A DNA stretch of 64,000 nt from Hydrangea macrophylla (lineage: Eukaryota; Streptophyta; Magnoliopsida; Cornales; Hydrangeaceae): positions 26,185,001-26,249,000 of the forward strand of contig CM066984.1 of assembly GCA_033977485.1 (NCBI GenBank). Direction: 5' to 3'. Position numbers and translations under genes: made by a program. The notes under the pieces were generated by a model, which saw only the letters and a program-made list of their open reading frames with translations, was not told the origin of the DNA and ran no database searches. Below, piece after piece: positions 34,437-46,529 of the stretch (position 1 is the first letter of the stretch; each line of letters opens with the position of its first letter).

Positions 34437-34836
34437 ATCGATCTCTGATCGGACCACCAAGCACCGCCGTCACAGACCGTCGAGATCCAGAGACGAGACC
34501 ACCGGTGACCACCATCATCTCCGGCGATTACCAACATCCTCCATACTCACCCACAGCGAAAGTCAATATTATCGCATCTCCATCCACCGCCATCGCCGAT
34601 AACCACCACCAACTACGTCCATCACCAACAACCACTAGCCACGGCCATGAACGACCACCAAGAATTTCAGATCCACCACCTCCGTGAGCAGATCTAGTGG
34701 CGTGTTCAAAGATTCATGGAGTCCCTTGTGTGGCGCCGTCTGGCTTCACTTTTGGCTTAGTTGACTCAACGATTTGGAAGGAGAGTTGTGCTGATGGAGA
34801 AAACCGATTAATGAGAGTGTTTTTCATATGATTATC
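33276..34836. other. AT-rich intergenic stretch with microsatellites
   Basis: Holds a (TTA)n tract near 33,849-33,880, a (GA)n tract at 34,397-34,432, and AGCATCTCTAATG-type words at 33,936 and 34,133 that resemble ends of non-autonomous DNA transposons. 34,440-34,700 is CA/CC-rich and coding-like in base composition, but I see no family. No gene supported. Confidence 0.45.
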
Positions 34837-37100
34837 TGTCACGCCCCGAATCCACACATGTGAACCCAAGACACGTGGCACGCCACCAAGGCCTTCAAAC
34901 AACAAGTTACAAGTGAAAAGGAGGAAAAACACGCTCAAATCAACCTTTGAGTTAGACAAAACAAGCCCAAGGGCAAAATGGTCATTAATAAGGTATAGCA
35001 AATTTTATACCAAAAGATAGGTTTTTGAGTCCCGGTTCCAACGCAAAAAACGGCGCGCGAAACCGAGTTTTCTAAAGAAAGTTATGTCCGTTTCCGTAAA
35101 GGTCAGCAGTGCAGCAAAATTGTGAGCGGATCGATCCGCTCAAAAGCCGGATCGATCCATTTAAGGATTTTGGTATCAGAATGCCCCCGAAAAAGGCCGG
35201 ATCGATCCCCTCTTTAACCCGGATCGATCCGGGCTCAGCAGAGGTCATTTTTACTGTCAAAAACTCTGCTAAACATGCCCAAATCAATACCAAACCAAAT
35301 CAAACTTCTTGGAAACTTACAAAAACATTTCAAAATCATTTCTAAACCATTTCAAAACATTCCCAAGAGACTCTAACATGTTCATATACAATAAACAAGA
35401 TATGAAATGCAATCTCTCCCACATACTCCTCAAATCTCTCCCAAATCTCTCCCAAATACTCCCAATGCTACTATGATCAACCAAAACATGTTTTTAAACA
35501 AAATTTTCATTCAAGCATGCTCAAAACTACATTATCAAGGCATGGAAGATACCAACAACATTCTAAGCTTCAATTACCAAATTTACACAAGTTTTGGAAC
35601 GATTAAACCAAAACTAACATATCTCTCCAAGTTTTAACATAAACTCAAGTTAACTATTACAACCACAAGTTTTGCACCAAAACTATAAGTTTAGCTCAAA
35701 AACAACTATATACATGATACTACAACATTTACAAGCTTCCTCGACACCACGAACCCCAAGTTCATCTTCCCGGATTCTCGCCGTCGTGCTCACCTACAAT
35801 GGTTATTCAATAACCACTACAATATATAAGCTATATGCTTAGTGAGAGATATCAATCAAGCACACGGATGACATATCATGTTTATATTCAACTCAACAAG
35901 TAAATTGATCTCCGGATAAGCAAGTATTTCATCCACCACTACCCGCAAGTCCGCGACTCCCCCAATAGTCCACGGCACAAGCCAATGACCCACGCCACAC
36001 ACGTGCGGTCTAATGCCGTTGTCGGCAACAAGTGGTCGTCACCACGGAACAATCTCATGGTGGATTCATACAAGCTTTCCTTTGACCCATATAGACAACT
36101 AAACATGCTCACATAAACATATCACCGTGCTTTTCATATAATTATAGCTAAACATGGATAATTAGCTAAATAGGCATGTAATTTACACCCACATGAACAC
36201 AAACACAAATCTCATCCAAACACAAGATTGAAACCACTCACCTCTTAGCAATTCGTTCCTAGTTGTGAAATTGAAGCCCAAATCTACTCCGGGTTAAAAT
36301 CCTACATGAATTCGACCAACTACGGATTACCGCTCCGAATTGGGTCTCAAAAATTACGACGATTATACTCAATAAAATCAGTACCAAAACGTAGAACTCA
36401 CCTCTACGAGTCCAAATCCGGTCTCGGAATTGAAATTGGTAGTCGAACGCGCCGTCAATCGTTGCCGAGAAGCTCCGACGAAACCCTCGTCTCTTTTCTT
36501 TCTCTAACCGACTGAATTTGGAAGAATGAGATATGAATCTCTTCTTCAATTCCCAGCACAAGTATATCAACTAATGTTTCTATTATGAAACCCACCAAAT
36601 TTCTGATTATTTGCAATTACACCCCCGATTAGTTTTATAACAACTTATTTAGTCCTCCAAATTTAAGTGGGTATTTGTCTATGTCTCGCGTGGGTCCCAT
36701 AAGTGGTCCCACATAATTTTATGAAGTTTCTAATTATATAGCCTACTAATTATGTAACGTGTTCATTTCGTCCTCACCAAGGTATGCTAAATGACCACAT
36801 AATTGGTCCCTAACAATAATCAATATATTCTAAACAACATGTAAATATTTCACATATGCCTTAATAAACATTTAAGCACATAAGGGTGATTCCACAACTT
36901 TGTCCCATCACAATGGAACTTTCTCAAATCATGTCTCAATTTGGGACTGCCACATTGGCCAACATTGGGTTCCCAATCTGGACACCCATAATCAACTAGT
37001 GAGTTAAAACTCACTTAAACATGTGTTAATAAATACCAATTAATTATGCTAATGCATACCAAATCATAATTAACAATTAATCGCGGGAGCGGGTGTTACA
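34837..37100 (-). mobile_element. Element C 3' LTR (2,264 bp)
   Basis: + strand starts TGTCACGCCCCGAATCC and ends GGAGCGGGTGTTACA, next to a purine tract (minus strand AGTAGGGGAGAGA) and pol. It is therefore the 3' LTR of a minus-strand element. Left flank ttatc (34,832-34,836) would be the TSD; the other end is lost. Shares the GAGTCCCGGTTCCAACGCAA block with S2. Confidence 0.88.
35124..35233. repeat. Four GGATCGATCC palindromes in C's LTR
   Basis: Perfect 18-bp palindrome GAGCGGATCGATCCGCTC at 35,124, CCGGATCGATCC near 35,147 and 35,197, and perfect 16-bp palindrome CCCGGATCGATCCGGG at 35,218. They are about 290-400 bp from the U5 end. Confidence 0.92.
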
Positions 37101-37145
37101 TCTCTCCCCTACTTAAAAGAAGTTTGTCCCCAAACTTAAAGTACC

Positions 37146-39368
37146 TCAAGTTTCGAATAGGAATGGATACTTCTCACGCATCTCCTCTTCCCGTTCCCAC
37201 GTAGCCTCTTCCACAGAGTGATTCCGCCACAAAACCATAACTAATGGGATAGACTTGGTTCTCAAAACTTGAACTTTTGCATCAAGAATTCTCACTGGAT
37301 GTTCTATGTAAGTCAAGTCTTCTCTAATTTCCAACGGTTCTGGCGTAATGATATGACGTGCATGTGTCACACAACGTCGCAACATTGATACATGAAACAC
37401 ATTATGAACATTTTCCATTTCTTGTGGTAGCTCTAACCGGTATGCTACTGGTCCAACTCTACCAATGATTTCAAACGGTCCAACGTACCTCGGATTCAGT
37501 TTTCCACGTTTTCCAAACCTCACAATCCCTTTGGTCGGTGACACCTTTAGGAACACATAATCACCAACTTCAAACTCTATTAGTCTCCTTTTCAAATCCG
37601 CATAGCTCTTGTAACGACTTTGAGCTGTTTGCAATCGTTGTTGTATCACCTTAACTTTCTCTGTGGTCTGCTGAACTATCTCAGGTCCCAATAGTTTCCG
37701 TTCTCCTACCTCAGCCCAACAAATCGGCGAACGACATCTACGCCCATATAAAGCCTCAAAAGGTGCCATCCCAATACTGGATTGAAAACTATTATTATAA
37801 GTAAATTCAGCCAACGACAAGTGTTGTTCCCAATCACCTTTGAAATCAAGAACACATAATCTAAGCATATCTTCCAATATCTGAATTACCCGCTCTGACT
37901 GTCCATCAGTCTGCGGATGGAAAGCTGTGCTAAAATTCAACTTTGTGCCCATAGCCTCTTGTAAACCCCTCCAAAATCTTGATGTAAATCTACTATCTCT
38001 ATCAGAGATAATAGACACTGGAACTCCATGAAGCCTTACAATTTCCTGAACATATAACTCTGCCAACTTCATCGGATCATTCGTCTTAATTGCGAGAAAA
38101 TGCGCAGACTTGGTTAATCGGTCAACAATTACCCAAATACTATCATTTGATCTTCTGGATTTTGGTAAACCTGCTACAAAATCCATCGTGATGTTCTCCC
38201 ATTTCCATTCTGGTACTGGCAATGGTTGCAATAATCCCGCTGATCTTTGATGTTCTGCTTTTACCCGTTGACACACCATACACTTTGCTACGTGTTCAGC
38301 TATTTCTCGCTTCATTCCAAACCACCAATAGTTCTCTCGTAGATCACGATACATTTTAGTACTTCCCGGATGAATGGAATATTTGGTGTTGTGCGCCTCT
38401 TCTAGAATCGTCAATTTAATCCCATTAACATCGGGTACACAAATTCGATTTCTATATTTCAATACACCATCCACGTAAGTGAAATCCGGTTGCTTACCCT
38501 CAGGTATTCCGTCACAAATTTTTCTCAAGTTTGGGTCTTGAAGATGTTTCATTCTAATCTCATCCACAAGTGTTGGTTGTGCTATAATAGCTGCCATCAA
38601 TGCTCCCTCAGTTCTTGGAATTACCTCCAGTTTTAGTAGCTCCATTTCACGAATCAGCTTCTCTTGGGAAGTCAAAACATAAGCTAAATTACCGGTTGCC
38701 TTTCGACTCAATGCATCGGCCACCACGTTGGCCTTCCCTGGGTGATATTGGATCGATAAATCGTAATCTTTCATTAACTCCAACCACCGTCTCTGCCTCA
38801 TATTCAAGTCTCTCTGAGTGAATATATACTTCAAGCTTTTGTGATCCGTGTAAATTTCACATCGTTCCCCGTATAGGTAATGTCTCCAAATCTTCAAGGC
38901 AAAGATTACCGCTGCCAATTCTAAGTCGTGTGTTGGGTAATTGGTTTCATGTGGTCTCAGTTGTCGTGAAGCATATGCAATTACTTTGCCATTCTGCATT
39001 AGGACACATCCTAGACCTCGATGCGAAGCATCGCTGAAGATAACAAACCCCTCAGTCCCCGACGGAATCGTCAATATCGGTGCTGTTATAAGTCTAGTCT
39101 TCAATTCCTTGAAACTTTTCTCACATTCAGAACTCCAAACAAAAGGAACATCTTTTCTCATTAGTTGAGTCATAGGCATCGCAATTTTTGAGAAGTTTTC
39201 TACAAACCTTCGGTAATACCCGGCCAAACCCAAGAAACTTCGAACTTCTGACACATTTTTCGGTGGATTCCAATTGGCTACTGCTTCAATTTTCTGTGGA
39301 TCCACTGAAACACCTGCTTTAGAAATCACATGTCCCAAAAATGCTATCTCCGTAAGCCAAAACTCAAA
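37146..39368 (-). pseudogene. Element C pol fragment: RT end, RNase H, integrase, chromodomain tail
   Basis: An open minus frame, uninterrupted over about 740 codons, starts abruptly inside RT at [16 protein letters not shown]. Then come the connection motif [17 protein letters not shown], RNase H ([42 protein letters not shown]), integrase zinc finger (H..H..CMVCQ), core with all three acidic residues ([29 protein letters not shown]) and the tail [33 protein letters not shown]. It belongs to the Tekay/Del group. The frame upstream (to 39,488) is unrelated sequence, so gag, protease and most of RT are deleted, which makes it non-autonomous though well preserved. Confidence 0.88.
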
Positions 39369-40762
39369 AACAATGTGTAGATTGGAAGTTATGAATTTTT
39401 GGAAGTTATGAATTTTTGAAGCGTGAAAAAACTTTAGAAAAACTGTTAACAATGTCCGACGAAGTCGCCGGAGCTCCGACGAGGTCACCAGAGCTCAGAC
39501 GACATCTTGGTGGTGGTCGCCGGAGGTCCGGCGAGGTGGTCGGAGGTCCGGCGAGGTTGTCGGAGTTCATGGTAGTGTCGTGTCTATTGTGTAGCAATTT
39601 TAGCAAAATGATGAGGGTAGTTTAGTCAGTTGAAGGGAGAGAGGACTTAGAATTAAACTTTTTGCTTGTTGGATCTAATACTAAAATATTACCCTAAAAT
39701 AGATTTAACACCAATTGTCCCAATATAGTATTGCTATAATTTTACATGAATTTTGACATGTCATTAGATAATTTTTTAAAATTATACTATAATTTAACAA
39801 TAACATAATGTATAACATGCCTATTGAACAGTCTTATACTTCTATACGAAGTAGGAGAGCTGACTACCGTATGTACACATTGTACGTATCTATATTTACA
39901 CACGCAATGTGTATGTCGTAAATTTCATTCAATCAATTCACTGAATCCGTGGGAACATCTATTCAACACTTGTTACAAACTGTGGACTCATTGGACAATG
40001 GACATGACCATGAACAATGAAACTCTCTCTCTCTAACCCATTCCCCCAATTAAAGGGACTACTCTGCCAATCTGCACGAACAGTAAGTAAACAAATCTTG
40101 TCCTTTTCTATTATTTATATTGACTAGCTACAAGTACCACCTACTGATCACCACCTCCATGACTCTCCACTGTATCACTTTCAAATTACATACTGTTCCC
40201 CCTTTCACAGGAGAGAAAGGGGTACAATACAACTAAAAATATAAGGAGAAAAAGTGGGAGCATCAAATCAAACTCTACAAAAAGAAAACTGTAGAAAGGG
40301 GGGGACAAGTTTCCTGTTCTGGGGGTCTAAAAACAACAGTCCCAATACCTTAGTTGGCCATTGAATGTGAAGTGGGTCCTAACACTCACCTAACCATTAG
40401 AAGACTGTGACATAAACCCTCTCTTCTTACTTTTTTTTTTTTTTTTTCCCTCTCTCTTATCTTTTCTATCCTTTCTTTTTCTTTCTATTATTGGCATTTG
40501 ACATGAGAAATAAAACCTTTAATTTTTTTTTTTCCAGCGTCCCTCTCTTTAATCACATCACTCTTTACAAAGAAGACCCATTCAAAAAGTGCTTTCCAAC
40601 TTTCTGCTTCTAACATAATAACATGACTACTTGTAGAAGCATCCGACTTCTTTAACCCATCTCTCTTTCATCTCTCTCTCTCTCTCTCCAAATACAAAAA
40701 CCACAACCCGAACGGCTCAATCTAATACTCACGATTCTGCATTCAATTGCCCATGTTTCCTG

Positions 40763-40810
<48 letters not shown>

Positions 40811-40896
40811 TCTCATCAAAACACTCAAAACAAGGCACCCCAACTTCACCAGAACACTCTCTCTCTCTCTCTCTCTCTCTAGTATAGTTTTGCATA
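39369..40896. other. Intergenic region and presumed IDL upstream region
   Basis: 39,369-39,600 is unlike element C and has GTCGCCGGAG / GGTCCGGCGAGG words. 39,640-39,800 is AT-rich. 40,430-40,560 is T- and pyrimidine-rich. Microsatellites: (CT)n 40,669-40,688, (CT)n(CA)n 40,763-40,805, (CT)n 40,857-40,880. The last ends 17 bp before the IDL ATG and would be 5' UTR. No clear TATA box. Confidence 0.5.
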
Positions 40897-41142
40897 ATGG
40901 AGTTTGGTATAACTTGTCATCGTAAAAGGCCTCTAATTCAACTTCTATGGTTGGTTTTGATGTTCATCTTCATAGTTGGTCACTGCCATGGCTCAAGAAG
41001 CAAGCATGTATTTAATCTAAAGCCGAAGTCTCAGATTTCAGGCAACTTCTTAGGGTTCTTGCCTAGAAGAATACCGATACCGTCCTCCGGTCCTTCAAGG
41101 AAACACAATGACATTGGGTTACAAAGCTCTAGATCACCTTGA
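40897..41142 (+). CDS. IDL6-like: IDA-LIKE (IDL6/IDL7-type) secreted peptide precursor
   Basis: An intron-less 81-codon gene, the usual size and structure of the INFLORESCENCE DEFICIENT IN ABSCISSION family. Residues 1-32 form a signal peptide (basic RKR at 9-11, hydrophobic LIQLLWLVLMFIFIV at 13-27). The variable middle is followed by the conserved C-terminal EPIP block: FLPRRIPIPSSGPSRKHN at 54-71, with core PIPSSGPSRKHN at 60-71 corresponding to IDA's PIPPSAPSKRHN. The tail DIGLQSSRSP and SGPSRKHN fit the IDL6/IDL7 branch rather than IDA itself. IDA peptides are released from the precursor and perceived by HAESA/HSL receptor kinases at the cell surface, in abscission and, for IDL6/7, stress responses. 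It is the only clear host gene here. A CT repeat lies just upstream, probably in the 5' UTR. Confidence 0.88.
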   Translation: MEFGITCHRKRPLIQLLWLVLMFIFIVGHCHGSRSKHVFNLKPKSQISGNFLGFLPRRIPIPSSGPSRKHNDIGLQSSRSP

Positions 41143-42499
41143 AGCTCACCCTCAAATTTTTTTTGAACTAAAGGTGATATAATTTTTTTCTTCTTTTTTT
41201 TATTTTATTTTTTATTTTATTGTTTTCCACTTTTTTTCAGATGGGTTGGTGGGTAATGTAAAGGGGCTTTCAATTCTGGGTATTGATCCATTTTTTTTGG
41301 TGCTTTGATGACTAAGTCTATGTTAGGGTGATCTTAAGAGTATGTGTTGTGTTTGTCCTCCATATATATACACTCTTGGTGTAGGATTGGCTGTTTCAAT
41401 CCAAATTCTTTTGTTTGTGCATCAAATGTTAGTCAATCACTAGCTTGACAACTTTTCGGTTTAATTCCTCCATATTTATGTTTGTTTGAGGGAAAACAAA
41501 CCTTATGTATAGAGAAGATATAATACATGCAAAAATTCCTCATGTGTACAGAATTTCTCTTCTTTGTTTTCAATTTAATTTCTCCTCTTTTTTTTTTTTT
41601 TGGCTATATATCTAACAGGTATGTCTGTGAACAACATAGAAATTTGGTTGCATGTGCGAGCTACCCATTTGTTTGTTAGATCGAATTAATTGTTAATCAT
41701 GTTTGTTTGGATTTTAAGTTGGAAATGATCATGACATATATGTATCTATATATTTCATCATTACTAGGTTTTACCAAAGCAATGTCATGTGATGATCATC
41801 TAAATCAATCAACTGTGCATTGCCATTGATTTCAGGGAGTGTGATCGTAATCTCACGATTCATGAGCTGTTGGTTGTGTCCGTATTTGTTTGATTTGATA
41901 CTCATAGGAAGGCATAATTATAATACTATTACCCCTACCGACCGAAGGGTTGTATGTATATTTACAGGTCACTTAAAAATGTACATCAGTTTCTCTAATG
42001 TCACAAGAATTAAATGAATTATATATTGATTGATAAAACTGAAAATTAAGTACTAAAAATTAAGTTTTGATTTTAAGTACAGAAAATTTTAAGTGATTGA
42101 ATTTACAATACATAAAAGTGTGTTTAAAATATTGAAATGGAATGCATTTAGTGATTTTTTTTCAGTTAAAATTTTTCACTTTTAAGCTATTAGCAAATTT
42201 TTGGTTAGTTTTTCAATTAAGTGGTATGTTACCAAAATGAACTGAAAATAAATAAGTGTTAGAAATTATTATTTTTATTATTTAATTGGATTATTAAACA
42301 AACTCTTAATGTGTTCTTTTCCTTTTTTATTAGTCTCAAATACATTTTAGTTCCCTTCAATTTTTTAAAACTATGCTTCTTTTGTTTTAAAAACACTGTT
42401 TACATTTCTTTCAAAATTACCATTATAATAAGGATAAAATAACATTTATGTGTAGTCCAAAAATAAGAAAAAGTCAAATACTTGTCAAATTTAAGAATA
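41143..42499. other. IDL downstream region, AT-rich
   Basis: The first several hundred bases are presumably 3' UTR. Long T runs at 41,180-41,230 and 41,590-41,602. No coding frame or repeat that I can support. Confidence 0.45.
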
Positions 42500-42664
42500 A
42501 AATTAAAAGGTGATTATTTAATGAACTAAATAAATTAATGTAATATAACTTTTTTAAATAATGTACAAAATATATAGAAGTGAAAATTAAAAAGTGATTA
42601 TTTAATAAACTAAAAAAATTAATGTAATATAATTTTTTTAAATAATGTACAAAATAGAAGTGGC
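42500..42664. repeat. Tandem duplication, 84-bp period
   Basis: GTGATTATTTAAT and AATGTACAAAATA recur 84 bp apart (units near 42,511 and 42,595). Two copies only. Confidence 0.8.
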
Positions 42665-42691
42665 CAATCATTTTGAAGTATTATTTTATCA

Positions 42692-42831
42692 ATAATGATA
42701 GGTGTATAATAAATTGCACAAACGTGTAATATAATATTGGACTTTGTGTTGAAAAATTTGTGTACACAAAAAGGTATATGTAGACTAATATTATACTACA
42801 CATTCGTATTGTACATCTATCATTACTCTTA
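42692..42831. mobile_element. Foldback MITE-like element 1
   Basis: Left end TAATGATAGGTGTATAATA is the near inverse of the right end (reverse complement TAATGATAGATGTACAATA). Pairing extends about 45 bp (..GTGTAATATAATATT against GTGTAGTATAATATT). About 140 bp, no coding capacity. Confidence 0.75.
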
Positions 42832-42999
42832 TTTAATTTACTCTATTGTCAACTGCCTCACTCACTTAAAGCTCTTCATTTTTAAATTGATGTCCATTGA
42901 AAATAATCATTAACATATATGACTTATCAAAAACTTTAAAAATATTGTCCTCATTGAAACTGACTTGCCTCGATTCTTGTCAATTGAAACTGTTATAAA

Positions 43000-43172
43000 A
43001 ATCAGAAATGATTTGTGCACAGAATATTTGCACAGGATCAAGCACAGAATTGATCCGGATCACTCATTTCAATGGCCTTCACACATTTTGGTATGGGGGC
43101 TACCGAAATAAGTGGTCTGGATCAATTCTGTGCACAAATTCTGTGCATTTTTTTGTGCTTGTAGCATTACTG
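43000..43172. mobile_element. Foldback MITE-like element 2
   Basis: Long imperfect inverted repeats of about 70 bp: AAGCACAGAATTGATCCGGA on the left against CACAGAATTGATCCAGACCA (reverse complement of right), extending to CATTTC near the centre. Confidence 0.7.
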
Positions 43173-43633
43173 TATAAAAATCACAGGCGCTAAGTGATGG
43201 ATTTATAGTGGAGTGTCTGAATCAAAATTTTGGGGAAAAAAAAATAGATGGTATATATTGAAATAAATTTGACCCTTTTTCTGAACTCTATGTTTTTTTT
43301 TTTATGGTTTATGCTATGGAAAATTCCAAAAGCCATAAAATTTGTATTATAATTTTATTTTAAACTTTTTAACATTTGAGTTTTTATTAACTATGTTGTG
43401 TAATTGGAATGGAAGCGACTTTTTATTGATGGTGCATATGTGAATATTATTGGTATACCATAAATACTAGATAGAGAGCAGGAAGAAAACAAAAGTGATT
43501 GACTTTATCTGATGGTACATATGCGTGAATACTACTAGTACACAGTGTACAGGGAAAGGGGAAAAGTTTAAAGAAATGTAGAAAAGAAGATTGAAACACG
43601 TCGGACTTAGAGGTACTTTCTTTGAAGAGTAAT

Positions 43634-43793
43634 ATTTGGGACACAACCTTCATACAATCTTTATATAACCTTCCCAAAAGATGTGTCTATCTCTCTCCTG
43701 TGATGTCATTGGACCCTACAGTGACATAGGAAAGAAATAGACACATCTTTTGGAAAGATTGTATGAAAGTTGTATGAAAGTTGTATCCCACCT
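43634..43793. mobile_element. Foldback MITE-like element 3
   Basis: Left TGGGACACAACCTTCATACA and right (reverse complement) TGGGATACAACTTTCATACA pair, as do inner CCAAAAGATGTGTCTAT arms. TIR about 54 bp, total about 160 bp; the right arm has an extra ATGAAAGTTGT copy. Confidence 0.8.
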
Positions 43794-44463
43794 CAAAGGC
43801 TGAGGAACATTGAGTGCCATTAACTCATCCAACTCATATTCTGGAATGCATAACACGGCGTCTTCAATTTAAAAATAAAAGTAAGTAAGAATTTCTTTAA
43901 AAAATATATTTTTGTTACAATGTAAATAATTGGAATACGTTAAAAGATAAAGACAATAACAAATTTAATTTAATTTTGCAAAAATATTTTCTGCATATAT
44001 CAATCCGAAACGCATTATTATTTCTACTACTTTAAGGCTAGTTGCTATCAATAGGTAGCATTTTTTGTTTTTATAAATGTACGCCTAGATAAACACTTGA
44101 TATTAGCAATTGGTCGTACCATCAATGAAATATTTCACTTGGGATTATTGAGAATTTACTTTTCAACTTTCTATTATCAATTGCATCACGTCAGAATTGA
44201 ATTTTTATTTTTAAAGAAATTTGAATAGAGGACAATGAATGACATGTGTATGTATATCTGAGTTATTTTTATTTTTATATTTTTTTTTTGTATTTAAATC
44301 GCATACCCTAAAACAAAAAAATGCATAGTTTAGCCCCTCCCAAAAAATCAGAAGCCCCCCATGTTTTATAAAAACTATATAGAGCCCCTTCTAATATAAA
44401 CTGTACCTAGGGCTTTTATTTTAGAAACCTGTCTTTTGACTTTCTGTCTCTAGTCTCTCTCAC

Positions 44464-44912
44464 GCTATGATTGGGAGTTTAGGAGAGAAAAGAAAAGAAG
44501 AGAAAGTCATAAGTAATGAGAGAAATGATGATGTTTTCTTTCTTCTTGATTGAGAGTTGAGGACAGAAGAGAAAGTGACTTTCTTTCCCCTTGATTGCAA
44601 GTTGAGAAGAAAAGAAAAGAAAAGAAAATAAAGTTATCATTCTATCCCCACTTAGATGAAATTACAATTAGGTAAGACTAAACTAGAAGGGTATACTGGG
44701 TATTAAGAAATATTAATTAAATCCAACTTTCTTTTCTCTCATTTTCTTGCCAATTTGGAGAGAAAGAAATTGAAAGAAAGTGGGGCTAATTTTCTCTCAT
44801 TTTCTCTCCTCATTAAAACTCGCAATCGAGAGAAAACGAGAGAAAGTGAGGTACTTTCTTTCCCTTTCTCTTCTTTTCTCTCATTTTTTAAACTCACAAT
44901 CATAGCGTCATA
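44464..44912. mobile_element. Foldback MITE-like element 4
   Basis: CGCTATGATTGGGAGTTTA near 44,464 and its counterpart TAAACTCACAATCATAGCG ending at about 44,911 are terminal inverted repeats. The interior is GA/CT-rich with repeats of the TTGATTG(A/C)(G/A)AGTTGAG type. About 450 bp. Confidence 0.75.
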
Positions 44913-45059
44913 GTCCTCAACCTAGTTACGACGATGAGACACAGCAATGCCGGCGATGATCAACGATTGGAATGATTGGACATATTCTTTAAATTCATGC
45001 CAAAGAGGTGAAGCAAAGTTTTCACTAGATGCGTACGATGTGATCATTTGAGTTTGAAT

Positions 45060-45690
45060 TTTTCCTTCTCCCAATGAGGAAATATGTTGGCTATAACAAA
45101 TGAGCTAGCTATCACATCACAAGCACTCCAAAGAAATTTTCAAGATATTGTGAACGCCATAAATTCAGTTCAAATATCCAAAAGAAGGCTTCAATAGATG
45201 AGAGAAATTGGATGGACCTCTTTATTTTACGATCGATGTTTCCTCTTTTTGTCAAAAACTAAGCAGTATTTTGTAGTTCTTGATATGGATGACATGTTTG
45301 TGGTTTGAGGGCAAAAAAGGTGTACCGCACATGAAATCAAGAACTTAAATCATTATCGAGTCAAGGTATTCTATACAATGCCAAATTTGCAGCTGTAGGA
45401 ACCGATCGAATGCTCGCTTCAGTGTGGAAAACATGTAGTTGCTTCTTTTCCTCACATCCTTGAGTCCATCTGATTTGTTCAAAAGTTTTGCAAAAAGAAG
45501 AAATTAATTAATGTGCTGTGCTGAGTTTTATCCAAATGATTTTTCACAATTTCAACTTCAGCTCCTTTCTAGTCAGCTTGATACTTATATCGCAGACATA
45601 CGCTTTAGTACAAAATTTTCAAAACTTGAAGGAACTAGTGATCTTCCTATAAATCAGTCATGTAGAGATTATGTTCCTTCTTACCATGGC
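45060..45690 (+). pseudogene. hAT transposase relic (ZMYM1-like C-terminal part)
   Basis: Frames with stops and shifts read MLAITNELAITSQALQRNFQDIVNAIN, then RRLQ*MREIGWTSL, LDMDDMFVV, AHEIKNLNHYRVKVFYT, and AEFYPNDFSQFQLQLLSSQLDTYIADIRFSTKFSKLEGTSDL. This order matches the C-terminal part of plant hAT-type zinc-finger MYM1-like proteins, up to before the dimerisation motif. No intact catalytic domain. Confidence 0.6.
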
Positions 45691-46529
45691 CAACATCATA
45701 GCTTCTTTTGTGAACTTCCACGAGTACTCAAGAATGTTGATCTTCATATTGAACGTATAAGTTGTCCAACGGAAATCAAATTCCTTTTCAAACAAGGGAC
45801 GTGTCTGACCTCCTTGATCAATTTCCATACAGCTCAACGGGTAAATTGGTTATTATGTCACCTTTATTGATTATATTACACGGCTCATCATCACCCATCT
45901 GAAGCCTCCTAAAATCACCCTGAACATAGTTCAATCTCCATGAATTATTCACTAGTAGTGACAAGAACGAAAGTCCCTGAATCTAAAACCAAAGGTTCCT
46001 TTCAACTATCAAGGGACAGAATAATTGCATCCCCGATGTCTTTAACTACCACATCTGTTTCACACTCTTTATTCTCCATTCCCTTCCCATTCCCATTCAG
46101 TGCCTCGACATTCTCTACTCACACGACCCTTCTTCTCACAATTTCACACACAACATTTGACCTCCCACCCCTCGACTTTTTTCTACTTGATTGAGATCTG
46201 TCATGGTCTAAATTAATTTTGGACCCCCTTCCTTTGTTCTCCACATATAAAGCGGATTCTGATGTGTCAGACCCTGGAGTAACAAAATAGGAAAATTTTT
46301 AAATTTCCTCTTTTGGACCCGTGGATATGTGACTAGTTTAATGGTGGCTTATACTGCTTACGCAGTCCATAACTAACGACAACGTGATTTAAACATTGAG
46401 AATTATCCCAAACTGCACTTGTCTTAACATTAAACAATAGCAGAAAAATAATACAACTTGATACGTCTAGAAATATTCTGCGAAAGCCAAACCGCCACGT
46501 CAGTAGCAAAGGACCCGGGCTATCCGGAA
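45691..46529. other. Unassigned stretch between hAT relic and element E
   Basis: 45,691-46,200 has weakly coding-like frames without recognised family. From about 46,265 (TGTCAGACCCTGGAG) it may be an LTR scrap of the S1/S2 type or the outer part of E's LTR. I cannot decide from one copy. Confidence 0.35.

Noticed and set aside
34505..34687. Pro/His/Thr-rich 60-codon frame
   Set aside because: Low-complexity CAC/ACC composition, no homology recognised, short and isolated.
33936..39800. One large DNA transposon spanning element C, from AGCATCTCTAATG words left and AT-rich TIR-like sequence right
   Set aside because: I could not align convincing terminal inverted repeats or a TSD between the two sides.
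41820..42017. 65-codon frame downstream of IDL
   Set aside because: AT-rich, no motifs, no plausible start context.
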